A stretch of 34,454 nt of DNA, from NCBI RefSeq assembly GCF_009765355.1, contig NZ_VTHK01000080.1, forward strand, positions 1 through 34,454, given 5' to 3'. The stretch is from Amycolatopsis anabasis (lineage in GTDB: Bacteria > Actinomycetota > Actinomycetes > Mycobacteriales > Pseudonocardiaceae). The notes beneath the pieces were generated by a model. It had not been told where the DNA came from and ran no database searches. It saw only the letters and a list, made by a program, of their open reading frames with translations. The first letter of the stretch is position 1; each line of letters opens with the position of its first letter. A program made the translations under genes and the position numbers. Shown here in pieces: positions 15,962 to 22,913 of the stretch.

Positions 15962-16318
15962 ATGGCAGAAGCGAGTACCGACCGCCCGGTAGACGTGCAG
16001 GTGCAGCGCGGCGCGGGGATTCCGGCCCGCGCGGCCGAGTACGCCGAGGGCACGTTGCGCACGCTCGCCTACCACGCGCCCCGGCCGATCCGGCACGCCA
16101 CGGTGACCTTGATGCGGATGGACGGCGACCAGCCCATCACCGTGCACGCGACCCTGGATATCGAGGGCCTGCCGGTACGGGCACACGCGGTCGGCGACAG
16201 CATCGCCGAAGCGGTGGATCTCGTGCGGGAGAAGCTCCACGGCCGGCTCGCGCGGCTGTCCGACGGCATGCGGCTGGACTACCGGCCGCGGCTGCGCGTG
16301 GTCACCGGCGAAGGCTAG
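15962..16318 (+). CDS. Short ribosome hibernation/sigma-54 modulation (S30AE-like) protein
   Basis: A 118-residue protein that matches the N-terminal S30AE domain of HPF/RaiA-type factors. It shows a beta-alpha-beta layout (DVQVQRGAGIPARAAEYAEG; ATVTLMRMDGDQPITVHATLDIEG; VRAHAVGDSIAEAVDLVREKLHGRLARL). Such factors bind the 30S decoding site and silence ribosomes in dormancy. The C-terminal dimerisation domain of long HPF is absent. GGAGG at 15952-15956 sets the start and a DosR box lies upstream, which parallels dormancy-induced translation inhibitors in mycobacteria. Its stop lies inside a palindrome shared with the convergent XRE gene. The fold is clear; the ribosome role is inferred from family. 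Confidence 0.8.
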   Translation: MAEASTDRPVDVQVQRGAGIPARAAEYAEGTLRTLAYHAPRPIRHATVTLMRMDGDQPITVHATLDIEGLPVRAHAVGDSIAEAVDLVREKLHGRLARLSDGMRLDYRPRLRVVTGEG

Positions 16319-16328
16319 CGCGCTAGCC
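16313..16328. terminator. Perfect 16-bp palindrome containing both convergent stop codons
   Basis: GGCTAGCGCGCTAGCC is a perfect palindrome. Its left half contains the TAG of the hibernation protein and its right half the TAG (CTA) of the XRE gene. It has no loop bases, so it can only fold as a shorter hairpin. It may act as a weak bidirectional terminator or simply be a compact gene junction. Confidence 0.35.
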
Positions 16329-16586
16329 GATCCGGGCGCCGCTTCCGCTGGCCCGCGCCCAGCTGCGCGTCAGCTCGCTGAACTCCTCCGGGCTGGCGCC
16401 GCACAACCGGCCGAAGCGGCGGAGCACCTCGAAGCTGTCCGGCACCGATTCGCCGCGGCAGTAGCGGTGCAGCGAGGAACTGCTCACCCCGATCCGCCGG
16501 GCCAGCGACGCGTAACTGCGATTCGTGCGCGACTTCAACGAGTGCATCTGTTCGGCCAGCCGAGCCACGTGTTCGATCCGGGACAC
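16323..16586 (-). CDS. Small XRE-type helix-turn-helix protein
   Basis: An 87-residue protein that is almost entirely a Cro/CI-type helix-turn-helix: SLKSRTNRSYASLARRIGVS followed by SSSLHRYCRGESVPDSFEVLRRFGRLCG. In actinomycetes this block usually sits at the N-terminus of larger regulators, so this may be a shortened stand-alone regulator. The GTG start is preceded by an AGGGGG-like sequence. It is convergent with the hibernation protein and divergent from a sensor kinase operon, with 166 bases between. It could regulate either neighbour, but no target is shown by the sequence. Confidence 0.8.
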   Translation of the reverse strand: MSRIEHVARLAEQMHSLKSRTNRSYASLARRIGVSSSSLHRYCRGESVPDSFEVLRRFGRLCGASPEEFSELTRSWARASGSGARIG

Positions 16587-16694
16587 CCCAACCCCCTAGT
16601 TTCGCCTCCGCGCCACGGTAGGACGCGGGACGGCCGCGTGCTGACGGTCGAACACCCCACAACCGCGGCCGGGGGAGTCGCCGTTTCCGTAATG

Positions 16695-16721
16695 GGGGTG
16701 GGAACCTGACAAGGGGTGGGA
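16695..16721 (+). promoter_or_regulatory. Tandem direct repeat upstream of kinase operon
   Basis: GGGGTGGGA occurs twice (16695-16703 and 16713-16721), 18 bases apart start to start, 31 bases before the kinase ATG. Tandem sites of this kind can bind a dimeric response regulator or activator. The binding protein is unknown; the LuxR-type regulator at the end of the operon and the XRE protein are candidates. Confidence 0.35.
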
Positions 16722-16752
16722 CAGTCGAAGCGTGCTTGAGGGGGTGAGCGCG

Positions 16753-17877
16753 ATGACCGGGCCGGCCGAGCGGGAATTCGAGCGACTCGGCCGGAAGTAC
16801 GCGGCCGCGTCGCGCACCGCCGTGGTGGCCGCGGCGAGCGCGCTCGCCCTGGTGGTGGTCCCGCCGCCGCACTTCGCGTTCGCCGTGGTGGTCGTCGTGT
16901 CGTTGAACCTGTGGAGCGCGGTGTACTGCGTGCGCACGGCGCTCGAGCCGACCGGTTGGGTGCTCGCCGCGGACACCGGGGTGATCGCGCTGGTCTGCCT
17001 GACCGCGCCGTGGACCGAGACACCGTCCGCGCTGAACAACAGCACGGGCTGGGTGCTCGTCGCGGCGTCGATCACCGCGGTCGCGCACCAGTGGCACAGC
17101 ACGCCCGTTCGCGGCCTCGCCACCACCGCCGTGATCATCGCCGCGTACCTGGGCGGTTCGGCCCTGGCCGCGGAATCGTCCTGGACGGCCGCGTTGCCGA
17201 TCGGACTGTGGACGCTGGGCGAAGCGGCGCTGTCCCGTGGCCTGCGGGTGGTGCTCCGATCCGCGGCCCGCGCGGCGGACCGGGGCGCCGCCCGGGGCGA
17301 ACGGGTCCGTCGCGAAGCGGAGATCGCCGCGGCCCGGCGCGCGGACGAGCGCGCCCATCTCGCCGCGATCCACGACACGGTCGCCGCCACCATGCTGGCC
17401 ATCGGGACCGGCATGGTGAGCGGGAAGGAACCCTGGCTGGCCGAGCGGGCGGCGGAGGATCTCCGGGCGCTCGCCGGGCGGCCGGACGCGCCGGTGGGGG
17501 AGGTTGACCTGGTCGAACTGGTCGGCCGGGTGGCGCGGCGGAGTCCGCTGAGCGTCGAGGTGCGGGCCGACGGCCCGGTGCCGTTGCCGGCGGCGCCCGC
17601 GGTCGCGCTGTGCCAGTCGGTCGGCGAGGCGCTGGCGAATGTCGTGCGGCACGCCGGGGTGGAGTCGGCGACGCTGCGGCTCGAGCGGGTCACCGGCGGG
17701 GCCGTGGTCGAGGTCGCAGATCAGGGCAAGGGCTTCAACCCGGACCTGGTTTCCCCGCATCGCCGGGGACTCTCTCTGTCCATTGTGGATCGAATGACGA
17801 AGGTCGGCGGTCGTGCGGCGATCGTGGCCGCGCCGGGGCGGGGTACCAGGGTCCGGCTGGAGTGGTGCGGTGGATGA
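16753..17877 (+). CDS. Membrane sensor histidine kinase (NarL-class partner)
   Basis: A 374-residue kinase. The N-terminal half has about five hydrophobic segments (for example SALALVVVPPPHFAFAVVVV and GLATTAVIIAAYLGG). The dimerisation and phosphoacceptor helix is AHLAAIHDTVAATMLAIG with His207, and the HATPase region has the N-box VGEALANVVRHAG and the G-box VADQGKGFNPDLV. It lacks a recognisable soluble sensor domain, so the signal is probably membrane-linked. ATG 16753 was chosen because GAGGGGG lies upstream; a GTG at 16732 is in frame. It overlaps the next gene by 8 bases and belongs to a three-gene kinase, kinase-like and regulator operon. Confidence 0.87.
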   Translation: MTGPAEREFERLGRKYAAASRTAVVAAASALALVVVPPPHFAFAVVVVVSLNLWSAVYCVRTALEPTGWVLAADTGVIALVCLTAPWTETPSALNNSTGWVLVAASITAVAHQWHSTPVRGLATTAVIIAAYLGGSALAAESSWTAALPIGLWTLGEAALSRGLRVVLRSAARAADRGAARGERVRREAEIAAARRADERAHLAAIHDTVAATMLAIGTGMVSGKEPWLAERAAEDLRALAGRPDAPVGEVDLVELVGRVARRSPLSVEVRADGPVPLPAAPAVALCQSVGEALANVVRHAGVESATLRLERVTGGAVVEVADQGKGFNPDLVSPHRRGLSLSIVDRMTKVGGRAAIVAAPGRGTRVRLEWCGG

Positions 17878-18979
17878 GCCGTCCACCGCGGACACCGTGG
17901 CGCGGTTGCTGCGTGGCCTGCGCCTGGCCACCCTGCTGATCACTCTGGTCACGCTGTTCGGCCTGGATCTTCCCCTGCTGGTGGCCAATTTCGCGGCCTA
18001 CCGGTCGCCGGGGCTGGAGGTCGCGGCGTTCGTGCTGCTGAGCGCGGTGGCCGGATGCGCCGGGGTTTTCCAGTGGCGGGACCGGCCGCTGGGCCGGTTG
18101 CGGTGGCTCCTGCTGGTCGCGGTGTTCGCCGCGTCGGCCGCCGCGTTGACCGGGGTCCCGCCCGCCCTGCTGGTCGAGGAGGCGGAGTGGTCCTACGGCA
18201 CGATCGGCTGGTTCGGCCTGCTGCTGTTCGCCGACCGCGGCGTGCGCCCGGTGCTCGCCTTCCTCGCCGCGCATCTGGCCATCAGCTTCGGCCAGCTCGT
18301 CCTGGTCGGCCCGACCGACCGGACTTCGCTGGTCGGCATGGCGATGGTGAGCGTGATCGTGCTGGGTTACCAGCTCGCGGTCGCCCTGGCCACCGTGCAC
18401 CTGCACCGGCTCGCCCGCACCGCCCGCGAGGCCGCCCGGCGCGAGGAACGGATGCGCACGCGCGAGGCGGTGGCCGGGCAGCTGCACCGCGACCGCCGGG
18501 CGCGTTTCGCCGATCTGGCGACCAGTACGGTACCCCTGCTGACCGGGCTGGCCTCCGGTTTGCTCGACCCCGCCGAGGACCGGGTGCGCCAGTCCTTCGC
18601 GGTCGAGGCGGCCCGGATGCGCCGCCTGTTCGCCGAACGCGACGATGTGCCGGACCGGCTGCTGCACGAGGTGCGCGCGTGCGTGGATCTGGCCGAGCGC
18701 AAGGGAGTCACGGTGGCCCTGGGAACTTGGGGCGAATGTCCGGAGTTGCCGTTGCGGGTCCGTCGCGCGCTGACCGAACCGGTCATGACGAGCCTGGTGA
18801 CCGCGGTGGCCGAGGCCAGGGTGACCGTCGTCGGCGCGGGGGACGGGGTGACCGTGAGCGTGGTGACCGACGCGCCGCCGCCGGAGCGGATCGCGAGCAC
18901 GGTCGACGACGTCGCCGTGACGCGGCTGGCCGCGGACGGGCGGTACTGGGTGGAGGCGACATGGCGAGCGAAGAACTGA
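17870..18979 (+). CDS. Membrane protein, degenerate histidine-kinase-like
   Basis: A 369-residue protein with about five or six N-terminal membrane segments (LATLLITLVTLFGLDLPLLV, VAAFVLLSAVAGCAG, LLLVAVFAASAAALTG and others), then a helical region and a C-terminal domain. The kinase core is eroded. At the DHp position GQLHRDRRARFADLATSTVPLL contains a His but not the usual HD pair, and the HATPase part has no clear N-box or G-box. It overlaps both neighbours (GTG start inside the kinase gene, 19-base overlap with the regulator), so strict co-expression is expected. It may be an accessory sensor or a regulatory partner of the active kinase. Confidence 0.8.
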   Translation: MDEPSTADTVARLLRGLRLATLLITLVTLFGLDLPLLVANFAAYRSPGLEVAAFVLLSAVAGCAGVFQWRDRPLGRLRWLLLVAVFAASAAALTGVPPALLVEEAEWSYGTIGWFGLLLFADRGVRPVLAFLAAHLAISFGQLVLVGPTDRTSLVGMAMVSVIVLGYQLAVALATVHLHRLARTAREAARREERMRTREAVAGQLHRDRRARFADLATSTVPLLTGLASGLLDPAEDRVRQSFAVEAARMRRLFAERDDVPDRLLHEVRACVDLAERKGVTVALGTWGECPELPLRVRRALTEPVMTSLVTAVAEARVTVVGAGDGVTVSVVTDAPPPERIASTVDDVAVTRLAADGRYWVEATWRAKN

Positions 18980-19617
18980 TCACCGCGGTCGTCATCGACG
19001 ACCACCCGGCGATCGTCGCCGGGGTCGAGGCCTGGTGCGCCGCCGCGGATCCGCCGATCCGAATCCTCGACTCCGGGCCGAGCGTGGCCGCCGCGTGGGT
19101 GCGGCCGGGGGACCGCGCCGACGTCGTCGTGTTCGATCTCCAGCTGTCCGGGCAGACCCCGGCCTACGCCGACCTCCGCCGGCTGGTCGACGCCGGTCGT
19201 CAGGTAGTGGTCTACACCATGCGCGATGACAAGGACACCGCGCTGACCTGCCTCGACATCGGCGCGTTCACCTTCCTCACCAAGGCCGAGGGCCAGCACC
19301 ACCTGGTCGCGGCGATCCGTGCCGCGGCCGAGAACCTGCCCTACACCCCACCTTCGCTGGCACGGGCGATCGGGATCGACGACCGGCCGGACCGGCCCCG
19401 GCTGAGCCCGCGCGAGATCGACGTCCTGGTCAACTGGTTCGCCTGCGAGTCCAAGGAAATGGTCGCCGAGAAGCTGGGGCTGTCGGCGCGGACGGTCGGC
19501 AGCTACATCGACCGGGTGCGCATCAAGTACGCCAACGCCGGGCGCGCGGCGCCGACCAAGGCGGGCCTGGTCGCCCGGGCGATCCAGGACGGCTTGGTGC
19601 GCCTGGAGGATCTCTAG
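18961..19617 (+). CDS. LuxR/NarL family response regulator
   Basis: A 218-residue response regulator. The receiver domain has the acidic pair D13/D14, the phosphoacceptor Asp59 (VVVFDLQLSG), TMRDD for the switch residue, and the conserved Lys in TFLTKAEG. The C-terminal LuxR helix-turn-helix is RLSPREIDVLVNWFACESKEMVAEKLGLSARTVGSYIDRVR. The spacing to the recognition helix and the VGSYIDRVRIKYANAGR tail are of the kind in which the last helix contacts DNA. GGAGG four bases before the ATG sets the start. It is the terminal gene of the kinase operon and would be phosphorylated by the upstream kinase. Its targets are not visible. Confidence 0.9.
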   Translation: MASEELITAVVIDDHPAIVAGVEAWCAAADPPIRILDSGPSVAAAWVRPGDRADVVVFDLQLSGQTPAYADLRRLVDAGRQVVVYTMRDDKDTALTCLDIGAFTFLTKAEGQHHLVAAIRAAAENLPYTPPSLARAIGIDDRPDRPRLSPREIDVLVNWFACESKEMVAEKLGLSARTVGSYIDRVRIKYANAGRAAPTKAGLVARAIQDGLVRLEDL

Positions 19618-19633
19618 GAGCCAGTCCTGGGTG

Positions 19634-20776
19634 TCACAGATCGTAGGGCCGCTGGAGCCATTCGTCCACGGCGCGCAGGAACCGGGCGCCGGTCGAGGCG
19701 TCGGCGGCCCGCTGGTCGAGCGCCAGTGTCGCGGTGACGCTCGGCGCGCCGGCCGCCGGGCCCGCGCCGAAACCGGCCAGCGCCACCTGCGGCGGGTGAA
19801 GCACGCCGTGGACGAACTCCACCCCTTGATCGCTCAGATCGGTCACGGTGATCGTGGCCGAGGTGAGTTCGGGCAGCCGCAACCGGCCCGAGCGCGCCCG
19901 GCCGCGGAGATCGCGCAGCCGCCGCAGCAGTTCCTCGAGCGGCAGCAGATCGGCGTCCGGAATCGCCGGGACGGCCGGACCGCCTTCGGGCAGCGGCACG
20001 GTGACGCCGAGTTGCACCCCGTCGCCCGGCCGGAAGGCGCCGTCGATCCAGTGCCCGTTGAGGGCGGGCACCTCGGCGGCGGCGAGCGCGGTCGCCTTGA
20101 GCAACAGCGCCGCGGGCGCCAGCCGATCGGCCGCCCGCCGGTCACGCTCGCGCAGCCAGGCGGTGGCGCGGCGCAGGTCGATCGTGGCGGACAGCGAGAA
20201 ATGCGGGATCTCACGTCGCGCTCGCGCCGCGATCCGGTTCCGAATCACCACCGGCGCGGCCGCGGCCCGGATATCGGCTATGCGCACGGTGTTCCCCGGG
20301 CCACTACCGGCCACTGTGGACAGATCGACACCGAGGTCGGCGGCCACCCGCCGGGCGTAGCGGGATACCCGGATCCCCGGTCGCGCGGCGGCGTGCTCGA
20401 CATCGGCGCGGGTGATCAGGCCGTCGCGGCCGGTGCCGCGGACGGTGGTGAGATCCACGCCCAGCCGCGCGGCGAGTGCCCGCGCCGGGGGATGGGCGAA
20501 CGGTGGCCGCGCCGGTTCCGCGGCGATCCGGGCGAGGGCCGTGCCCGGTGGGACCGTGTCGCCTGCCCGTACCAGCAGTTCGCGCACGGTGCCGGTGAGC
20601 GGGCAGCGGATGTCCACGGCGGCCTTCGCGGTGTCCACGATCACGGCCACGTCACCGGCGCGTACCGCGTCGCCGGGCGTGATCAGCCATTCGACGACCG
20701 TTCCCTCGTGGATGCCCGTGCCGAGCGGCGGCATCGGGAACTCGGCATCGGGGAACGGCACCCGTTCAGTGCACAC
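19634..20776 (-). CDS. Lipoyl-domain 2-oxoacid dehydrogenase E2-like acyltransferase lacking the catalytic His
   Basis: A 380-residue E2-type protein. The lipoyl domain is at residues 10-85 with the lipoyl Lys at 51 (VDTAKAAVDI). Two peripheral-subunit-binding domains follow in tandem (PPARALAARLGVDLTTVRGT near 95-130 and SRYARRVAADLGVDLSTVAG near 137-172), then a 2-oxoacid acyltransferase domain. The expected DHRxxDG active site reads DQRAADAS, so His is replaced by Gln355 while Asp359 remains. No E1 or E3 gene is in the window. The GTG at 20776 was chosen; a GTG at 20761 is possible. It is 21 bases downstream of a PadR gene and probably co-transcribed. The architecture is certain; activity is doubtful. 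Confidence 0.85.
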   Translation of the reverse strand: MCTERVPFPDAEFPMPPLGTGIHEGTVVEWLITPGDAVRAGDVAVIVDTAKAAVDIRCPLTGTVRELLVRAGDTVPPGTALARIAAEPARPPFAHPPARALAARLGVDLTTVRGTGRDGLITRADVEHAAARPGIRVSRYARRVAADLGVDLSTVAGSGPGNTVRIADIRAAAAPVVIRNRIAARARREIPHFSLSATIDLRRATAWLRERDRRAADRLAPAALLLKATALAAAEVPALNGHWIDGAFRPGDGVQLGVTVPLPEGGPAVPAIPDADLLPLEELLRRLRDLRGRARSGRLRLPELTSATITVTDLSDQGVEFVHGVLHPPQVALAGFGAGPAAGAPSVTATLALDQRAADASTGARFLRAVDEWLQRPYDL

Positions 20777-20797
20777 CCCCGTGATCGACTCGTCCAG

Positions 20798-21370
20798 TCA
20801 CGGATTGGCCGGCCACTCGAGGCTGCCTGCCCGGATCTCGGCCACGGTCCGGTCCACCCAGGCGAGTTCAGACTCACACATGTGCAGGGCGTACTCGACC
20901 TCGATCATGAAGAGCCGGGGGAGATCCGCGGTTCCGGCCAGCACCTCCCGGATTTCGCGGATCCGTTCGGCGAGGTGGCCGGCGCGCTCGGTCAGCGCGT
21001 CCACGGCGCCTTCGGCCCCGAGGGCGCCGAGGTAGGAAACCGCGGCGACGAACTTGGGGAACTCGTTCACCGGGACCCGTACCAGCTCGTCGATCCAGCG
21101 GACGAACTCCTGCCGGCCGAGTTCGGTGTGCGCGTACACGGTCCGCTCGGGGCGCTTGCCCTCCCGCACGGTTTCCCGCGGCTCGATCCAGCCGTGCCGG
21201 ACGAGCGCTTCGACGGTGTCGTACAGCGATCCGGAATTGATCTTGAAGCTGCTGTCCTTGTGGCGTTCTCGCAGTGTGGCCGCCATTTCGTACGGATGCA
21301 TCGGCTGCTCCTGCAGCAGGCCGAGCACCGCCAGCGCCAACGGGTTGGTGATCCTGCGTTTCCCCGGCAT
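20798..21370 (-). CDS. PadR family transcriptional regulator
   Basis: A 190-residue PadR-type repressor. The winged helix is ITNPLALAVLGLLQEQPMHPYEMAATLRER, followed by FKINSGSLYDTVEALVRHGWIEP and a wing with YAHTELGRQEFVRWI. The C-terminal Vir_C-like helices serve dimerisation. PadR proteins respond to phenolics, drugs or redox signals and often repress their own operon. The direct repeats just upstream overlap the predicted ribosome binding and promoter region and are candidate self-operators. The gene probably forms an operon with the E2-like gene downstream. Confidence 0.9.
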   Translation of the reverse strand: MPGKRRITNPLALAVLGLLQEQPMHPYEMAATLRERHKDSSFKINSGSLYDTVEALVRHGWIEPRETVREGKRPERTVYAHTELGRQEFVRWIDELVRVPVNEFPKFVAAVSYLGALGAEGAVDALTERAGHLAERIREIREVLAGTADLPRLFMIEVEYALHMCESELAWVDRTVAEIRAGSLEWPANP

Positions 21371-21381
21371 GGTCAGTCCGC

Positions 21382-21404
21382 TCCCTACTAGTCGGTCCCT
21401 ACTA
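21382..21404 (-). promoter_or_regulatory. Direct repeats upstream of padR
   Basis: On the minus strand TAGTAGGGA occurs twice, 14 bases apart (21404-21396 and 21390-21382). The first copy overlaps a TATAGT hexamer (21406-21401) that could be the -10 element, and the second overlaps the purine-rich region before the PadR start. On the plus strand GGTCC and GGACC also form a short inverted repeat with a 9-base spacer. It may be a PadR self-operator. Confidence 0.4.
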
Positions 21405-21439
21405 TATGGACCCGTCCAGCGGCTCGTGCGGCGGGGAAT

Positions 21440-21847
21440 CTACAGGGGGAGTATGCGGCGGCCGGAAACCAATTCGGCGGTGATCCGGATGTAGTGGTGG
21501 TGCGAATTCGACACCCAGCTGCGCAACGGTAGTTCGTCGAGCTTGGACCGCTCATCCGGATCGGTGATTTCGCTGGCATGCCCGACGATGCTGACGCTCC
21601 AACCCGAGCGAAGATCGTCCGCGATGGAATCGGCTTCGAATCCCACGACCGCGTTCTGCATCGCGGCGGTGAGTTTGCTGCCCGCGACGGTGCGCACCAC
21701 GATCGCGCCCTCGTGCAGTGCGAAGTTCACCGGCTGAACCGCGGGCATCGCCCGGTCGGTGTACACGATCCGGCCCAGGGGTACACCGGCGATCAGCTTC
21801 AGGCACTCCTCCCGGTCGAGGATCTCCAAGCCCGCCGAGTCGAACAT
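21440..21847 (-). CDS. Pyridoxamine 5'-phosphate oxidase-fold (FMN/F420-binding) protein
   Basis: A 135-residue split-barrel flavin- or F420-binding protein. The typical opening is LDREECLKLIAGVPLGRIVY, followed by VQPVNFALHEGAIVVRT, the phosphate-binding segment GSKLTAAM, VVGFEADSIADDLRSGWSV and SIVGHASEI. Such proteins reduce or bind small molecules, and several belong to the mycobacterial dormancy regulon. The start at 21847 has GGAG upstream on the minus strand. The longer frame to 21922 runs into the box region and was rejected. A DosR-type box (box 3) is centred about 74 bases upstream. It is divergent from the nitroreductase operon, which has its own box. Confidence 0.87.
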   Translation of the reverse strand: MFDSAGLEILDREECLKLIAGVPLGRIVYTDRAMPAVQPVNFALHEGAIVVRTVAGSKLTAAMQNAVVGFEADSIADDLRSGWSVSIVGHASEITDPDERSKLDELPLRSWVSNSHHHYIRITAELVSGRRILPL

Positions 21848-21914
21848 GGAGGCTCCGCTCTGCGTGATGATCCGCTTCGACCTCCACTTTGCGTGCGGCC
21901 TTTTTCTGGTAATA

Positions 21915-21928
21915 GGGTCCAAAGTCCC
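21915..21928 (-). promoter_or_regulatory. DosR-type box 3
   Basis: The minus strand reads GGGACTTTGGACCC. It faces the pyridoxamine-oxidase-fold gene, whose start codon is about 70 bases away. The core and the spacing match the other three boxes. Confidence 0.78.
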
Positions 21929-22013
21929 TAGTTATGAGTAAGCCTCTGCGTACACTTCCCGCTCGCGTTCGATACGGCAAAGTCGGGCAATCACGGGGAA
22001 AATAATTCACGTA

Positions 22014-22029
22014 AGGGCCGAAAGTCCCT
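22014..22029. promoter_or_regulatory. DosR-type box 4
   Basis: The plus strand reads AGGGCCGAAAGTCCCT, whose reverse complement AGGGACTTTCGGCCCT is identical in the core to box 1. It is about 100 bases centre to centre from box 3 and about 90 bases before the nitroreductase operon start, so the two boxes serve divergent promoters. Confidence 0.78.
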
Positions 22030-22118
22030 GTTGTTCAAGGACGAGCGCTTCTGCCGCGAAACCCCGCGGGTCGCAAGGCTGTTAGACGCCGCACTTGACT
22101 CCCCGGGGAGGAACCTTG

Positions 22119-22913
22119 ATGACCACCGATCTCGTGTCCCTCGATCGGCACGTCTGGTCGTGCGCCGAGAAGGCGGTGCTGGCCAGGGCCGCGACCAGGG
22201 CGCCGCACTGCGGTCTCGGCTGCCCGTGGACCCTGGAGGTGCGCGAGGACCGGGTCGAACTGTACGAGCAGTTCGACGGCAGCGCCTGGCACAACAACAC
22301 CGGCAGCCGGGAGCGGGTGATCGCCTGCGGCGCCGCGCTGGCCAACCTCACGTCCGCGATCCGGGTCCTGGGCTGGGAAGCGGGCGAATCGCTGTTCATC
22401 GACCCCCTCCGGCCGGATCTGGTCGCCCGGATCACGGCCCGGACCCGGCGGCGAACCACCCGCACCGACGTCGTCCGGTACTCGGCGATCTTCCGCCAGC
22501 GCCGTCATCGGCACGCCGTCGATCCGGGGCTGCTGCCGGCCGGGGTGTTGCACGACATCCTCGCCGCGGGATGCGGCCCCGGCATCCGTGCGCATCCGCT
22601 GCACGGCAACCCGCCGGTCGGCCGCCGGACCGTCGGTGAACCCTGCTTCCTGGTGGTGACCGAGACGAGCGGCCGGCGTGAGTTGCTGCTCGCCGGGAGC
22701 GCGATGCAGCAGATGTCGCTCGTGGCCACGGAGAACGGACTGTCCTGCTCGGTGCTCACTCGTCCCCTGCAATCGCCCGAGTTGCGCAACCGCCTGCTGC
22801 GCCACCTCGGCCTCACCGGCGTCCCGCAGCTCATGCTGTGCGTCGGCTACCCGTTGACGACATCCCTGCCAACTCCCCGCCGTGTGATCGGCGAATCGGA
22901 GGAATTGCGATGA
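22119..22913 (+). CDS. Acg-type (Rv3131/Rv2032-like) nitroreductase homologue, degenerate
   Basis: A 264-residue protein resembling the Acg nitroreductase family of the DosR regulon. Matching blocks are LARAATRAPHCGLGCPWTLEV, ERVIACGAALANLTSAIRVLGWEA, AIFRQRRHRHAV and, at the C-terminus, VPQLMLCVGYPLTTSLPTPRR. Two things are odd. It is about 65 residues shorter than the usual 330, with the loss in the middle. The FMN-contact motif normally APSxHNTQPW reads APHCGLGCPW. It may therefore bind flavin poorly or have a non-enzymatic role. GGAGG at 22107-22111 sets the ATG, DosR box 4 lies upstream, and its stop overlaps the first universal stress gene (ATGA). Confidence 0.75.
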   Translation: MTTDLVSLDRHVWSCAEKAVLARAATRAPHCGLGCPWTLEVREDRVELYEQFDGSAWHNNTGSRERVIACGAALANLTSAIRVLGWEAGESLFIDPLRPDLVARITARTRRRTTRTDVVRYSAIFRQRRHRHAVDPGLLPAGVLHDILAAGCGPGIRAHPLHGNPPVGRRTVGEPCFLVVTETSGRRELLLAGSAMQQMSLVATENGLSCSVLTRPLQSPELRNRLLRHLGLTGVPQLMLCVGYPLTTSLPTPRRVIGESEELR

